Part shown: positions 26,341 to 33,826 of the stretch, one piece after another
Layout of the letters: the number at the start of each line of letters is the position of its first letter
Position numbering within the stretch: position 1 is the first letter of the stretch
Assembly (NCBI GenBank): GCA_036011085.1
Contig: DASCMS010000048.1
Location: 62,001-126,000, forward strand
From: UBA8231 sp036011085
Lineage (GTDB): Bacteria; Latescibacterota; UBA2968; UBA8231
Length of the DNA: 64,000 nucleotides
Direction of reading: 5' to 3'
Notes under the pieces: model-generated
Told to the model about the DNA's origin: nothing
Seen by the model: only the letters and a program-made list of their open reading frames with translations
The model's database searches: none
Program-made: the position numbers and the translations under genes

Positions 26341-27846
26341 TCATCCCGGTGGGAACAAGAACCGCTCCCACGCCTGCCAGCCTACGGCATCTTCCAGGGC
26401 GTCGGCAACGCGGTCGTACTCGGAATCGGGTGTCAGGCAGGGCGCCTGGTGCGTCAGACGCCAGCCCAGTTCGGTCAGCCAGCGCCGACGGAAGCCCTCG
26501 TGATGGAAGAGGCCGTGCAGGTACGTCCCCCACACCGCCCCGTCGTGCCCGACGGCGCCGTCGGCAACATCGACCGCATTTCCGGAGCGGCTGACGATGT
26601 GACCGAACGGTGAGGTCTGCTGACCGCGGGTCGTCTCCCCGGCATGGATCTCGTACCCCTCGATACAGTCGCCGCTATCGCCCGCGGTGACCAGCACAGC
26701 CTGTGATGTCTGCTTGTCCTGACAGAAACCGGTTTCCACCGGCAACAGTCCCAGACCAGGACGCGACGAACCGGCGGCGGCCTCGACGCCGTCAGGGTCA
26801 CGGATGAGTGTGCCCAGCATCTGAAAACCGCCGCACACGCCCGCCACGCGCGTGCCCTGGCGTACAGCGTCCTCGATGGCACGGTCCCATCCCATGGTGC
26901 GCAGCCAGTCGAGATCACTGAGAGTCGCTTTCGTGCCGGGCAGCAGGATGGCGGCGGGACGGCCCACCTGCCGCGGATGCCGCACCCAGCGCAGGCGCAC
27001 GCCGGGCTCGCGGACGATGGGGTCGAAGTCATCGAAGTTGGCGATGTGCGGCAGTTGCACGACGGCGACATCGCAGGAGATCTCTGCCGAGTCCGAGCCA
27101 GCGAATGAGACGGCGTCTTCCTCGGCGATCCCGAGGTAGGGCAAGAATGGAACCACACCGAGACAGGGGGTATCAAAAGCCAGCTCACGCAGGCGGTCGA
27201 CGGCATCGCCGAGCAGGACCGGGTCGCCGCGGAATTTGTTGATCAGAAGTCCTCTGACCTGGCTGCGCTCCTCCGGGTCGAGCAGCAGCATCGTGCCGGC
27301 CAGTGCCGCAAAGACTCCCCCCCGGTCGATATCCCCCACCAGCAGACAGGGCGCCTCGGCATGGCGCGCCATGGCCAGGTTCACCATGTCGGCATCCTTC
27401 AGGTTGATCTCCGCCGGACTGCCGGCCCCCTCGAGGATGATCACATCGTACCGGGCCGCCAGGCGGTCGTAGGCTGCACAGACGTGCCGCCACAGGGTCT
27501 GCTTCAGATCGCGCCAGTTGGCCGAGTCGATGTGCCCGTGGACCCGCCCGTCGAGCACGACCTGACTGCGCCGGTCAGCCTCCGGCTTGAGCAGTACGGG
27601 GTTCATGTCCGTGTGCGGCTCGACGCCGGCCGCCTCGGCCTGCACCAGCTGGGCCCGGCCCATCTCGCCACCATCGGCGGTGACGCCGGCATTGTTCGAC
27701 ATATTCTGCGCTTTGAAGGGCGCCACATTGTACCCGCGGCGCGCCAGCAGGCGACACAGTCCCGCCGCGATGATGCTCTTGCCGGCGTTGGAGTGCGTTC
27801 CCAGGACCATCGTCGCGGGGGGGCGTGGTGCGCTGTTTGCGGTCAC
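26341..27846 (-). CDS. cobQ: Cobyric acid synthase
   Basis: Amidates the corrin side chains b, d, e and g of adenosylcobyrinic diamide. Starts at GTG 27846, whose GTGA overlaps the adenosyltransferase stop; upstream residues in the same frame are shadow. The 501-aa enzyme has the P-loop-like synthetase motif VLGTHSNAGKSIIAAGLCRLL, FKAQNMSNNAG, ILEGAGSPAEINL and VGDIDRGG. The C-terminal class I glutamine amidotransferase domain has the nucleophile in VAGVCGGFQMLG and His in GTYLHGLFHHEGF. It is the last gene of the riboswitch-controlled cobalamin unit. Other corrin-ring genes are absent, which suits salvage of imported cobyric-acid-type precursors or a partner locus elsewhere. Confidence 0.94.
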   Translation of the reverse strand: MTANSAPRPPATMVLGTHSNAGKSIIAAGLCRLLARRGYNVAPFKAQNMSNNAGVTADGGEMGRAQLVQAEAAGVEPHTDMNPVLLKPEADRRSQVVLDGRVHGHIDSANWRDLKQTLWRHVCAAYDRLAARYDVIILEGAGSPAEINLKDADMVNLAMARHAEAPCLLVGDIDRGGVFAALAGTMLLLDPEERSQVRGLLINKFRGDPVLLGDAVDRLRELAFDTPCLGVVPFLPYLGIAEEDAVSFAGSDSAEISCDVAVVQLPHIANFDDFDPIVREPGVRLRWVRHPRQVGRPAAILLPGTKATLSDLDWLRTMGWDRAIEDAVRQGTRVAGVCGGFQMLGTLIRDPDGVEAAAGSSRPGLGLLPVETGFCQDKQTSQAVLVTAGDSGDCIEGYEIHAGETTRGQQTSPFGHIVSRSGNAVDVADGAVGHDGAVWGTYLHGLFHHEGFRRRWLTELGWRLTHQAPCLTPDSEYDRVADALEDAVGWQAWERFLFPPG

Positions 27847-28427
27847 GAGGAAGCGCCGCCTCCGGGATGCCAGAGCACATCGGCGGTACCGGCGGCGGCG
27901 TTCTCCACGCGGGAGAGGACGAAGAGGAGATCGGCAAGCCGGTTCAGATAGATCGGCGCCTGCTCGTTGACGTTCTCCGGACCGACGTCTGCCACCAGTT
28001 CCCAGGTGCGCCGCTCGGCACGACGACACACCGTACGCGCCAGGTGCAGCCAGGCGGCTGCTGTGGCCCCACCGGGCAGCACGAAACTGCGCAGATCCGC
28101 CAGGCCGGCGTTGGCTTCGTCGATGGCGTCTTCCAGTCTGCTCACTTGCGCTTCGGTGATACGCAGGGGCTTTCGATCATCGGCTTCCACTACGGGCAGG
28201 CACAGATCGGCGCCGAGGTCGAACAGGTCATTCTGCACCATCGGCAGCTGCTGCCTCGTCATCGGCGACGTCGGCACGGTGAGCACCAGACCGATCACAG
28301 CATTTGCCTCTTCCACGACGCCGAGGGCCTCGACGCGTACATCACTCTTGGCCACACTGTCGCCGCTACCCAGACGGGTCGTGCCGGTGTCCCCGGTGCG
28401 GGTGTAGATCTTTGTGAGGTTGACCAT
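27843..28427 (-). CDS. pduO: Cob(I)alamin adenosyltransferase, PduO type
   Basis: Transfers the adenosyl group of ATP to cob(I)alamin or cobinamide. I start at ATG 28427 (MVNLTKIYTRTGDTGTTRLG); upstream codons overlap the leader of this gene. The 194-aa protein has the PduO ATP-binding N-terminal motif YTRTGDTGTT, FVLPGGATAAAWLHLARTVCRRAER and the C-terminal LNRLADLLFVLSR. This is the human MMAB-like family, distinct from CobA. It lies 16 bp after btuC and overlaps cobQ by four bases, so adenosylation follows uptake in one transcript. Confidence 0.93.
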   Translation of the reverse strand: MVNLTKIYTRTGDTGTTRLGSGDSVAKSDVRVEALGVVEEANAVIGLVLTVPTSPMTRQQLPMVQNDLFDLGADLCLPVVEADDRKPLRITEAQVSRLEDAIDEANAGLADLRSFVLPGGATAAAWLHLARTVCRRAERRTWELVADVGPENVNEQAPIYLNRLADLLFVLSRVENAAAGTADVLWHPGGGASS

Positions 28428-28443
28428 CGATCTCGCTACTGCC

Positions 28444-29484
28444 TCAGACCACCACGTCACGCCGGCGGCTGAGCAGGTAGAGAAAGAAGGGACAGCCCAA
28501 CAGCGCCGTGATGACTCCCACCGGCACCTCCGCCGGGGCGATCAGGGTGCGTGCCAGCATGTCGGCGGCGACCAGCAGGATCGCTCCCCCCAGCAGCGAG
28601 GCCGGCAGCAGGCGCCGGTGATCGGGGCCGACGAGCAGACGCATGACGTGCGGCACGATGAGTCCGACGAAGCCGATGATGCCGCTCACCGATACCGCCG
28701 CCGCCGTCAGCAGGGCGGTGATGACCAGCAGCAGTCGCTTCACGCGCTCCACGTCGACGCCAAGAAACTGGGCGTTCTCCTCTCCCTGGAGCAGGATATT
28801 GAGATCACGGGCGAAAAACTGCAGCGTAACGACACCCACCAGCGCCCAGGGCCAGACCATGTTGACGTGTTCCCAGCGCCTCGAAGAAAAGCTACCCAGA
28901 AGCCAGAACAGGATCCGGTGCAGGTCGGTCTTGCCGGTGATCATCACCAGAGATGTCGCCGCCGCCGCCAACGATCCCACGGCAACTCCCGTCAGCAACA
29001 GAAGTGTCGTTGGTACTTTGCCTCCCCGTCGAGCCACCGCATAGACGAGTATCGTGACCGCCAGGGCGCCGGCGAAAGCGAAGAGCGACGCTGAATGAAC
29101 GCCGAAGAGCCACATGTCGATGCTGAAGGCCAGCGCGATGGTAGCCCCCAGAGCGGCGCCGGAAGACACGCCGATGATGTACGGATCGGCCATGGGGTTC
29201 TGGAAGAAGCCCTGCATGACGGCGCCGCAGAGCCCGAGGGACGCACCCACCAGGATGGCGAGCAGCACACGGGGCGGTCGCAACTGCCGGATGATAACCG
29301 CAGCCGCCTCATCCTCGGGAAACTCGCCCCCGTGCAACAGCAGGTCGACGACACGGTCCGGGGGCACGGCCACCGGGCCTGTCCCCAGGGACAGCACGGT
29401 CAGCAGCAACAGCAGAGCGCCGAGCATGGGCAACACCAGGCCGCCCCGTCCTGGCCCGGTGTCTGCGGCACCGGCTTCGATCAC
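28444..29484 (-). CDS. btuC: Cobalamin ABC transporter permease (FecCD family)
   Basis: A 346-aa inner-membrane permease with about ten transmembrane helices. GTG 29484 overlaps the btuF stop (GTGA); the open frame extends upstream within btuF and is rejected. Family motifs include RLRPPRVLLAILVGASLGLCGAVMQ-type text, NPMADPYIIGVSSGAALGA, GIIGFVGLIVPHVMRLLVG and a final APAEVPVGVITALLGCPFF. These are the FecCD motifs contacted by the ATPase. FecCD proteins also carry haem and iron siderophores, but the cobalamin riboswitch and the adenosyltransferase genes make corrinoid uptake the best call. Confidence 0.92.
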   Translation of the reverse strand: MIEAGAADTGPGRGGLVLPMLGALLLLLTVLSLGTGPVAVPPDRVVDLLLHGGEFPEDEAAAVIIRQLRPPRVLLAILVGASLGLCGAVMQGFFQNPMADPYIIGVSSGAALGATIALAFSIDMWLFGVHSASLFAFAGALAVTILVYAVARRGGKVPTTLLLLTGVAVGSLAAAATSLVMITGKTDLHRILFWLLGSFSSRRWEHVNMVWPWALVGVVTLQFFARDLNILLQGEENAQFLGVDVERVKRLLLVITALLTAAAVSVSGIIGFVGLIVPHVMRLLVGPDHRRLLPASLLGGAILLVAADMLARTLIAPAEVPVGVITALLGCPFFLYLLSRRRDVVV

Positions 29485-30401
29485 CGGCGATCTCCGGAGG
29501 ACACCGGGTACAAGGAGGCAGCGAGGATTTCGACGGCGTCGACGATCCGTGGCCCGGCCCGGGTCAGCAGATCGGCGTCGACGTGGACGAGCTGGCCCGC
29601 CTTCGTGGCCGGCAGCTGCCGCCACCCATCCAGGCCACGCATGCGGGCCAGCTCGGTTTCGATCGCGGCGGCAGGCGTGCCCTCGCCGAGGCGCAGGCTG
29701 GTGAGCAGAACATCCACCCGCCAGTCGACGACAGACTCGAGACTGACCTGCGGCCAGCCCTCTCCGGCCTCGCGTCCCAGGTTGCGGCCCCCGGCGGTCT
29801 GGATCACATCGTCGATGATCGTGCCGGTGCCAGCAGTGTAGATGGGATCACCGACATAAGCCCAGAGCACCCCCGGGCGCTCATCTGCCGAATGCAGCTG
29901 CACGCGACGGCTGACGCTGTCGACGCGAGCCTGCAGGGAGGCGGCCAGCACCATGGCCGCTTCCTGACGGTCGGTCAGGCGACCGAGACGCCGCACCGAC
30001 TCGATCACTTCAGCGACCGTGTTGTTTGCCAGGGCGAAGACCGGTACGTCCATCTGTCGCACCGTCTCCAGCGCTTCGGCGTCGTTGCCCCGCGAGGCCA
30101 GCACGAGATCGGGGCGTACGGCGGCGATCTTTTCCGCACTCAGGTCGGAGAAACCGGCGACCGGCTCGATCTTGCCGGCAGCTGCCGGGTAGTTGCAGAA
30201 CTGCGTGACACCCACCACTCGCTCCCCGAGACCCAGAGCAAAGAGCAACTCCGTATTCGATGGGGCCAGGGAGACGATGCGCATCGGCGCGGCGGCCAGT
30301 GTGATCTCGTTCTGCTGATCGTCGACCACTGACAGGGGTGCGGCGGCGGCGGACAGGATCGACAGCAGGTAGCAGCCGAAACACAAGGCCATGCGGGTCA
30401 C
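29481..30401 (-). CDS. btuF: Cobalamin-binding periplasmic protein (BtuF-like)
   Basis: Binds corrinoid in the periplasm and delivers it to BtuCD. I start at GTG 30401 because its GTGA overlaps the btuD stop, the pattern used at other junctions of this unit; GTG 30407 and ATG 30392 are alternatives. The 306-aa product has a signal peptide (MALCFGCYLLSILSAAAAPL). Two lobes follow: MRIVSLAPSNTELLFALGLGERVVGVTQFCNYPA, VRPDLVLASRGND, VLWAYVGDPIYTAGTGTIIDDVIQTAGGRN. The protein lacks a convincing lipobox, so it is probably soluble. Confidence 0.9.
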   Translation of the reverse strand: MTRMALCFGCYLLSILSAAAAPLSVVDDQQNEITLAAAPMRIVSLAPSNTELLFALGLGERVVGVTQFCNYPAAAGKIEPVAGFSDLSAEKIAAVRPDLVLASRGNDAEALETVRQMDVPVFALANNTVAEVIESVRRLGRLTDRQEAAMVLAASLQARVDSVSRRVQLHSADERPGVLWAYVGDPIYTAGTGTIIDDVIQTAGGRNLGREAGEGWPQVSLESVVDWRVDVLLTSLRLGEGTPAAAIETELARMRGLDGWRQLPATKAGQLVHVDADLLTRAGPRIVDAVEILAASLYPVSSGDRR

Positions 30402-31231
30402 GGGCACGTCTCCGGGGCAACGGGGATGGTTTCAGGAACGGGCATCTGCGGATGACGACGGGACCAGGGCGTGATCCTGGGCCGCCCGGCTGTGTCGATG
30501 ACGGCGACGCGGATGCCGTACACGGCCTCCACATGATCGGCTGTGATCACGTCACCTGGAGGCCCTGCAGCGTGGACCCGCCCGCCGGGTGCCATCAGTA
30601 CGACGTGGTCGGTGTACTCGGCGGCAGCGTTGAGATCGTGCGTGACGCAGACGATGGCCAGGCCGTCGTTGCGGTTGAGATCGTAGAGCAGATCGAGGAC
30701 TTCGACCTGGTGATTGATGTCGAGATGGTTGGTGGGCTCGTCGAGCAGCAGCAGTCGGGGCTGCTGCGCCAGGGCTCGGGCAATCACGACACGTTGCCGC
30801 TCTCCGCCGGACAGTTCGAGAATACTGCGCGAGGCAAGCTGTGCCGTGCCCGTGCGCTCCATGGCGTCGGTCACGGCGCTCATATCCTCGGCCCCGAGTC
30901 CACCAAATCTTGGCAGATAGGGATGCCGTCCCATGGCGACGATCTCTCCGGCGGTGAAGGCGAAGGGACTCAGAATCTCCTGCGGAACGACGGCGATCGT
31001 GCGCGCCAGCTGCCGGCGGCTCAGGTCGAGGACGTTGGCACCGTCGAGACAGACCTGCCCTGCCCAGGGCGTGAGCACCCCGGCCAGCACGCGCAGAAGG
31101 GTGCTCTTCCCCGAGCCGTTCGGGCCGATGAGACCGAGGAAGCCCCCGGCGGACAGCCGCAGGTCGACGTCATCAAGAACAGGGTTTTCAGGATAGTATC
31201 CGGCGCGGATGCCGGTCACGTCGAGGAGCAT
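30398..31231 (-). CDS. btuD: Cobalamin ABC transporter ATPase
   Basis: The 277-aa ATPase of the corrinoid importer. All motifs are intact: Walker A LIGPNGSGKST, Q-loop VVPQEI, signature ELSGGERQRVVIARAL, Walker B LLLLDEPTNHLD and the switch His in VTHDLN. ATG 31231 is preceded by GGGAAAAAAC, a weak SD, which would suit translational control by the cobalamin leader directly upstream. Unlike E. coli btuD it is the first gene of the unit. The C-terminal 40 residues (about 237-277) form an extra tail common in FecE/FhuC-type ATPases. Confidence 0.93.
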   Translation of the reverse strand: MLLDVTGIRAGYYPENPVLDDVDLRLSAGGFLGLIGPNGSGKSTLLRVLAGVLTPWAGQVCLDGANVLDLSRRQLARTIAVVPQEILSPFAFTAGEIVAMGRHPYLPRFGGLGAEDMSAVTDAMERTGTAQLASRSILELSGGERQRVVIARALAQQPRLLLLDEPTNHLDINHQVEVLDLLYDLNRNDGLAIVCVTHDLNAAAEYTDHVVLMAPGGRVHAAGPPGDVITADHVEAVYGIRVAVIDTAGRPRITPWSRRHPQMPVPETIPVAPETCP

Positions 31232-31240
31232 GTTTTTTCC

Positions 31241-31250
31241 CGGTTCCACC
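31241..31250 (-). promoter_or_regulatory. Copy of the riboswitch P1 3' strand next to the btuD start
   Basis: The minus-strand leader reads GGTGGAACCG here, ending 9 nt before the btuD ATG. It repeats the 3' strand of the riboswitch P1 stem (TGGAACCGT at 31373-31365) and can pair with the P1 5' strand over 9 bp (CGGTTCCAC, 31533-31525). It may act as an expression-platform switch. Confidence 0.45.
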
Positions 31251-31364
31251 GTTCCCAGTCGCCAGACATGCAGACGGGGCGTTGAACCGGCTGGGGCAAC
31301 ATGCCGCCACCAATCACAAGAGCCCGGGTCTGCCTTCCCGCGAAGGCGTGTCGAAATGCACCCG

Positions 31365-31534
31365 ACGGTTCCAGGCAGGTCTCCTGGCTCCCGGCGTCCA
31401 TCCCGATCGCTCGAGACGGCACCGGACACAGTGGCGGGGCCGCGGCGGCTTTTCACCGCCCTTCCCTATTCTCCCCGAAAACGTCAACTCCCGGCGTGAG
31501 CCGGGGGCTCGTCTTCAGGGCACCGTGGAACCGT
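31365..31534 (-). ncRNA. Cobalamin riboswitch aptamer
   Basis: Read 5' to 3' on the minus strand, the element opens and closes with a 9-bp P1 stem: ACGGTTCCA (31534-31526) pairs with TGGAACCGT (31373-31365). Inside are the conserved blocks of the class: the P3-P4 region with GGGAGAATAGGGAAG and GGTGAAAAGCC, then GCCCCGCCACTGT, and the diagnostic B12 box GCCAGGAGACCTGCC (31388-31374). It lies 134 nt upstream of btuD and would repress the importer genes when adenosylcobalamin is abundant. The remaining leader (31232-31364) probably is the expression platform. I see no poly-U terminator in it, so control at translation initiation is more likely. Confidence 0.93.
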
Positions 31535-31579
31535 TTGTTCAGTACGTAGTGTAGCCCGATGTCGGCGACATCGTCAAGG

Positions 31580-32275
31580 TTACTTCCTCGTCCCTTTGGT
31601 GGAGCCCCCGCGCAAGGAATAGACGATCGTGATAAGTACTGCGCCGCCGATCGCCGCAGCCACGGCGATCAGTATCAGGCGATCGGATTCGGCCTTGCTC
31701 TCCTGCGTCGCCTGCCGGCCACGGAAGATTCCGTAACGCTCGCTGGGTGCCGCCTCGGTAGCGATGGCCATCTGGCGAATCGCCTCCTCCTCCCGTTCAT
31801 CAGAAAACAGCAGGTTGATCAGATTGTAGTGCGCCTCCACCAAGGAGGGGTCGAGGCCGACGGCTCCGCGGAACCACTTCTCCGCATCGGCCAGTTTGCC
31901 CGCCTTGTAATAGCAGCCACCCATATCCGAAGAAATCCTGGCTTCGGCCTGCGCAGAGATATCATCTCGGCCGCGGGCGCTGATGATGGCAGCATTGAAG
32001 TGCTTGATCGCCCGCACGTAGTCCTTGCGGGCGTAGTAGGCCTTGCCGGCGTTCACATGGGCTTCGTAGAACTGCGGATCGGCACGCAGCGCCTGCAGGT
32101 AGTACCGCAGAGCTTTTTCGACATCGACCTTCTTGCCGCCCTCACCGAGATGATACTGCCTGCCCTGCAGAAAGTACTGCTGCGCCTGGGTCGGCGTCTG
32201 CGCCGGCGTTGCCGTCGCCCACAGCACCAGGAGGAGTCCCAAGGCTGCCGAGATGGTTCGGAAGCGCTCAGCCAC
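31580..32275 (-). CDS. Exported TPR protein with C-terminal membrane anchor
   Basis: Starts with GTG 32275, overlapping the channel gene stop by eight bases. The 231-aa protein has a signal peptide (ISAALGLLLVLWATATPAQT), then four or so TPR-like helix pairs (ALRYYLQALRADPQFYEAHVNAGKAYYARKDYVRAIKHFNAAI..., GGCYYKAGKLADAEKWFRGAVGLDPSLVEAHYNLI). A final transmembrane helix (LIAVAAAIGGAVLITIVYSL) is followed by a basic tail. This implies a periplasmic TPR scaffold anchored at its C-terminus. The coupling to the channel-like gene suggests a shared envelope function, which I cannot specify. Confidence 0.75.
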   Translation of the reverse strand: MAERFRTISAALGLLLVLWATATPAQTPTQAQQYFLQGRQYHLGEGGKKVDVEKALRYYLQALRADPQFYEAHVNAGKAYYARKDYVRAIKHFNAAIISARGRDDISAQAEARISSDMGGCYYKAGKLADAEKWFRGAVGLDPSLVEAHYNLINLLFSDEREEEAIRQMAIATEAAPSERYGIFRGRQATQESKAESDRLILIAVAAAIGGAVLITIVYSLRGGSTKGTRK

Positions 32276-33326
32276 GGGTCATTTTCTTGCCGAAGACGGT
32301 GACGAACATGGCCATCATGAAGGCGCCGGCAAAGGCGTGGGTGGATGCCAGGTGTCGGGTGAACAAGGTAGGCGGCGTGATCTCGCCGTAGCCGAGCGTG
32401 GTGTGGGTGGATGCCAGGTGTCGGGTGAACAAGGTAGGCGGCGTGATCTCGCCGTAGCCGAGCGTGGTGAAGGTGACGACCGTGTAGTAGAGGCAGTTCA
32501 GGTACATCTCCACGTTGGCCAGCACCCCCAGGGCCGGATCGAGACGCAGCGGCCCATTCGGCCCATTGACGCCGCAGAGAAAGAAGATGACGGCAACGAC
32601 GAGATTGAGCGTCATGGCCGAGACGATGACTCGCGGCGGGCTCTCCCCGTAGGCACAGAACACATCGACGAGTTTCGACCAGAAGCGGCCCCCGGAAAAC
32701 CGCGGCATCAACATGCGCCGCATCTTCATCTCGCGGCTGAAGAATCCCCCAGCCTGTTCGAAGCGCCCGGCGCCGTCGTAGGCCCGTCGCAGGACGCGGT
32801 AGATCTCCTCCGCTTCCTCGAAGGACGCCTGCGCCTCGTCAGGACGGCCCTGGCTCTGTGCCTGGTAGGCTTGTGTCTCGTTGATGCAGGGACCGCCCCA
32901 CTCGACCCGTTCCAGGCGCGTGCCGTCGAAGTTGGCGCCGAGCAGGTTGACCCCGGTCATCACCGACTCGTTGAGGTTGGCACCGGCCAGGTCCGCCTTC
33001 GACAGATCGGCTCCGGAGAAGTCCAGATTGTAGAGGCTGGCGCCCTGCAGAGATGCCTTGAACAAGTTGGCCCCGCGCAGGTCACGACTCGGTTTCATGC
33101 TCAGCCGCAAACCCTCCAGACGGCCATAGCGCAGGATGAAGCCCTCCATCGACTCGCCTGATTCGGCCCACTCCTGGAGACGACCACGCAGGTCGTCGGT
33201 CTCCTTCGATGCCTCCGGGTCATGCCAGAAACACATCTCACCCTCCCCCTCCAGAGGTCCGGGGCAGAGACTGCCGTCGGCGCGGACGAAAGCACAGGTT
33301 GCGGGGCTGTCGGGTGTCTCGGTCAA
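32268..33326 (-). CDS. Pentapeptide-repeat protein with potassium-channel pore carrying a duplicated selectivity filter
   Basis: I choose TTG 33326 (TETPDSPATCAF) as start; it has a GAGG-type SD and lies 11 bp after a small upstream frame. The 352-aa protein has a Cys/His cluster (C-x9-C-x10-C-x2-H, ending CFWHDP), then pentapeptide repeats of the ANL/ADL type (DLRGANLFKASLQGASL...). A helical linker follows, and a two-helix pore module: TM1 (VIVSAMTLNLVVAVIFFLCG), pore helix with filter TTLGYGE, and TM2 (AGAFMMAMFVTVFG). The segment TTLGYGEITPPTLFTRHLAS plus TH occurs twice in tandem, so the chain has two filter sequences before TM2. Such channels are tetrameric K+ channels. The duplicate is in frame, so the protein may still assemble with a longer outer loop, or may be non-conducting. 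Confidence 0.82.
   Translation of the reverse strand: MTETPDSPATCAFVRADGSLCPGPLEGEGEMCFWHDPEASKETDDLRGRLQEWAESGESMEGFILRYGRLEGLRLSMKPSRDLRGANLFKASLQGASLYNLDFSGADLSKADLAGANLNESVMTGVNLLGANFDGTRLERVEWGGPCINETQAYQAQSQGRPDEAQASFEEAEEIYRVLRRAYDGAGRFEQAGGFFSREMKMRRMLMPRFSGGRFWSKLVDVFCAYGESPPRVIVSAMTLNLVVAVIFFLCGVNGPNGPLRLDPALGVLANVEMYLNCLYYTVVTFTTLGYGEITPPTLFTRHLASTHTTLGYGEITPPTLFTRHLASTHAFAGAFMMAMFVTVFGKKMTRG
32337..32468. repeat. Perfect 66-bp tandem duplication
   Basis: Positions 32337-32402 and 32403-32468 are identical over all 66 bases, each beginning GTGGGTGGATGCC on the plus strand. The unit is 22 codons, keeps the frame, and encodes the potassium-channel selectivity filter plus its outer linker. 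Absence of any mismatch implies a very recent event or an assembly artefact. Confidence 0.98.
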
Positions 33327-33337
33327 GATCTCGATCC

Positions 33338-33439
33338 TCAGGCGACGGCGAAAAGCAGGAGGCTGGTCACGAAGAGCGCGGTGGCCACCGCCCACCAGGC
33401 TGCCATCGAAGCCGGCCTTTCATCGGTGATGGACTTCAT
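33338..33439 (-). CDS. Possible 33-aa single-pass membrane peptide
   Basis: A short frame runs from ATG 33439 to TGA 33338 and encodes MKSITDERPASMAAWWAV followed by a hydrophobic stretch (ATALFVTSLLLFAVA) ending at the stop. That gives a short cytoplasmic head and one transmembrane helix. It lies 21 bp after the preceding gene and 11 bp before the channel start, and its stop sits inside the SD region of the channel gene (TGAGGATC). The position is right for a coupled small membrane subunit, but there is no clear SD, so it could be chance. Confidence 0.4.
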   Translation of the reverse strand: MKSITDERPASMAAWWAVATALFVTSLLLFAVA

Positions 33440-33460
33440 CGGCCGGGGCGACTGGGCCGG

Positions 33461-33826
33461 CTACAGGCGGGCGCGCCGGTGGTGCAGGAAGGGCGACAGA
33501 CTGTGGTAGATCGTCCGGATGTGCTGCGGATCGGCCTCGTTGTAGTCGACCAGATGTGACAGGGGCACGTGCTGCACGGCCCGCAAGCTCGGCTCGATGG
33601 GAAACTCCAGTTCCGCTTCCACGCGCGCCCGCTCGAAACCGAGGACGCGGACGTAGAAGGCGGGCAGGCAGGCCTCGAAGTCGACGAGACAACAGCGATA
33701 CCCCCGGCGAGCCAGGGCCTGCACGTCGTCGATCAGTCCGGGCAGAGCATCATGATTGCAGGTGCGACGCGCCTCGAGCAGGCGCCCGCGAAGTTGATGA
33801 ATCGCCCCGGCGGCCACACTCATCAT
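33461..33826 (-). CDS. Unrecognised 121-aa protein downstream of the MCE gene
   Basis: Begins at ATG 33826, overlapping the MCE-protein stop by four bases (ATGA), with a second ATG immediately after. The sequence is helical at first (GAIHQLRGRLLEARRTCNHDALPGLIDDVQALARR) and then mixed (YRCCLVDFEACLPAFYVRVLGFERARVEAELEF). It ends with a His/Arg-rich tail (SPFLHHRRARL). No membrane segment, signal or known motif is seen. Tight coupling to the Mla-type genes suggests a role with that lipid transporter, perhaps replacing MlaB, but there is no STAS-domain signature. Confidence 0.55.
   Translation of the reverse strand: MMSVAAGAIHQLRGRLLEARRTCNHDALPGLIDDVQALARRGYRCCLVDFEACLPAFYVRVLGFERARVEAELEFPIEPSLRAVQHVPLSHLVDYNEADPQHIRTIYHSLSPFLHHRRARL

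Noticed and set aside
33327..33395. GTG start at 33395 for the channel gene
   Set aside because: The extra residues are Arg-rich and unlike the family; TTG 33326 has an SD-like GAGG and leaves room for the small upstream frame.
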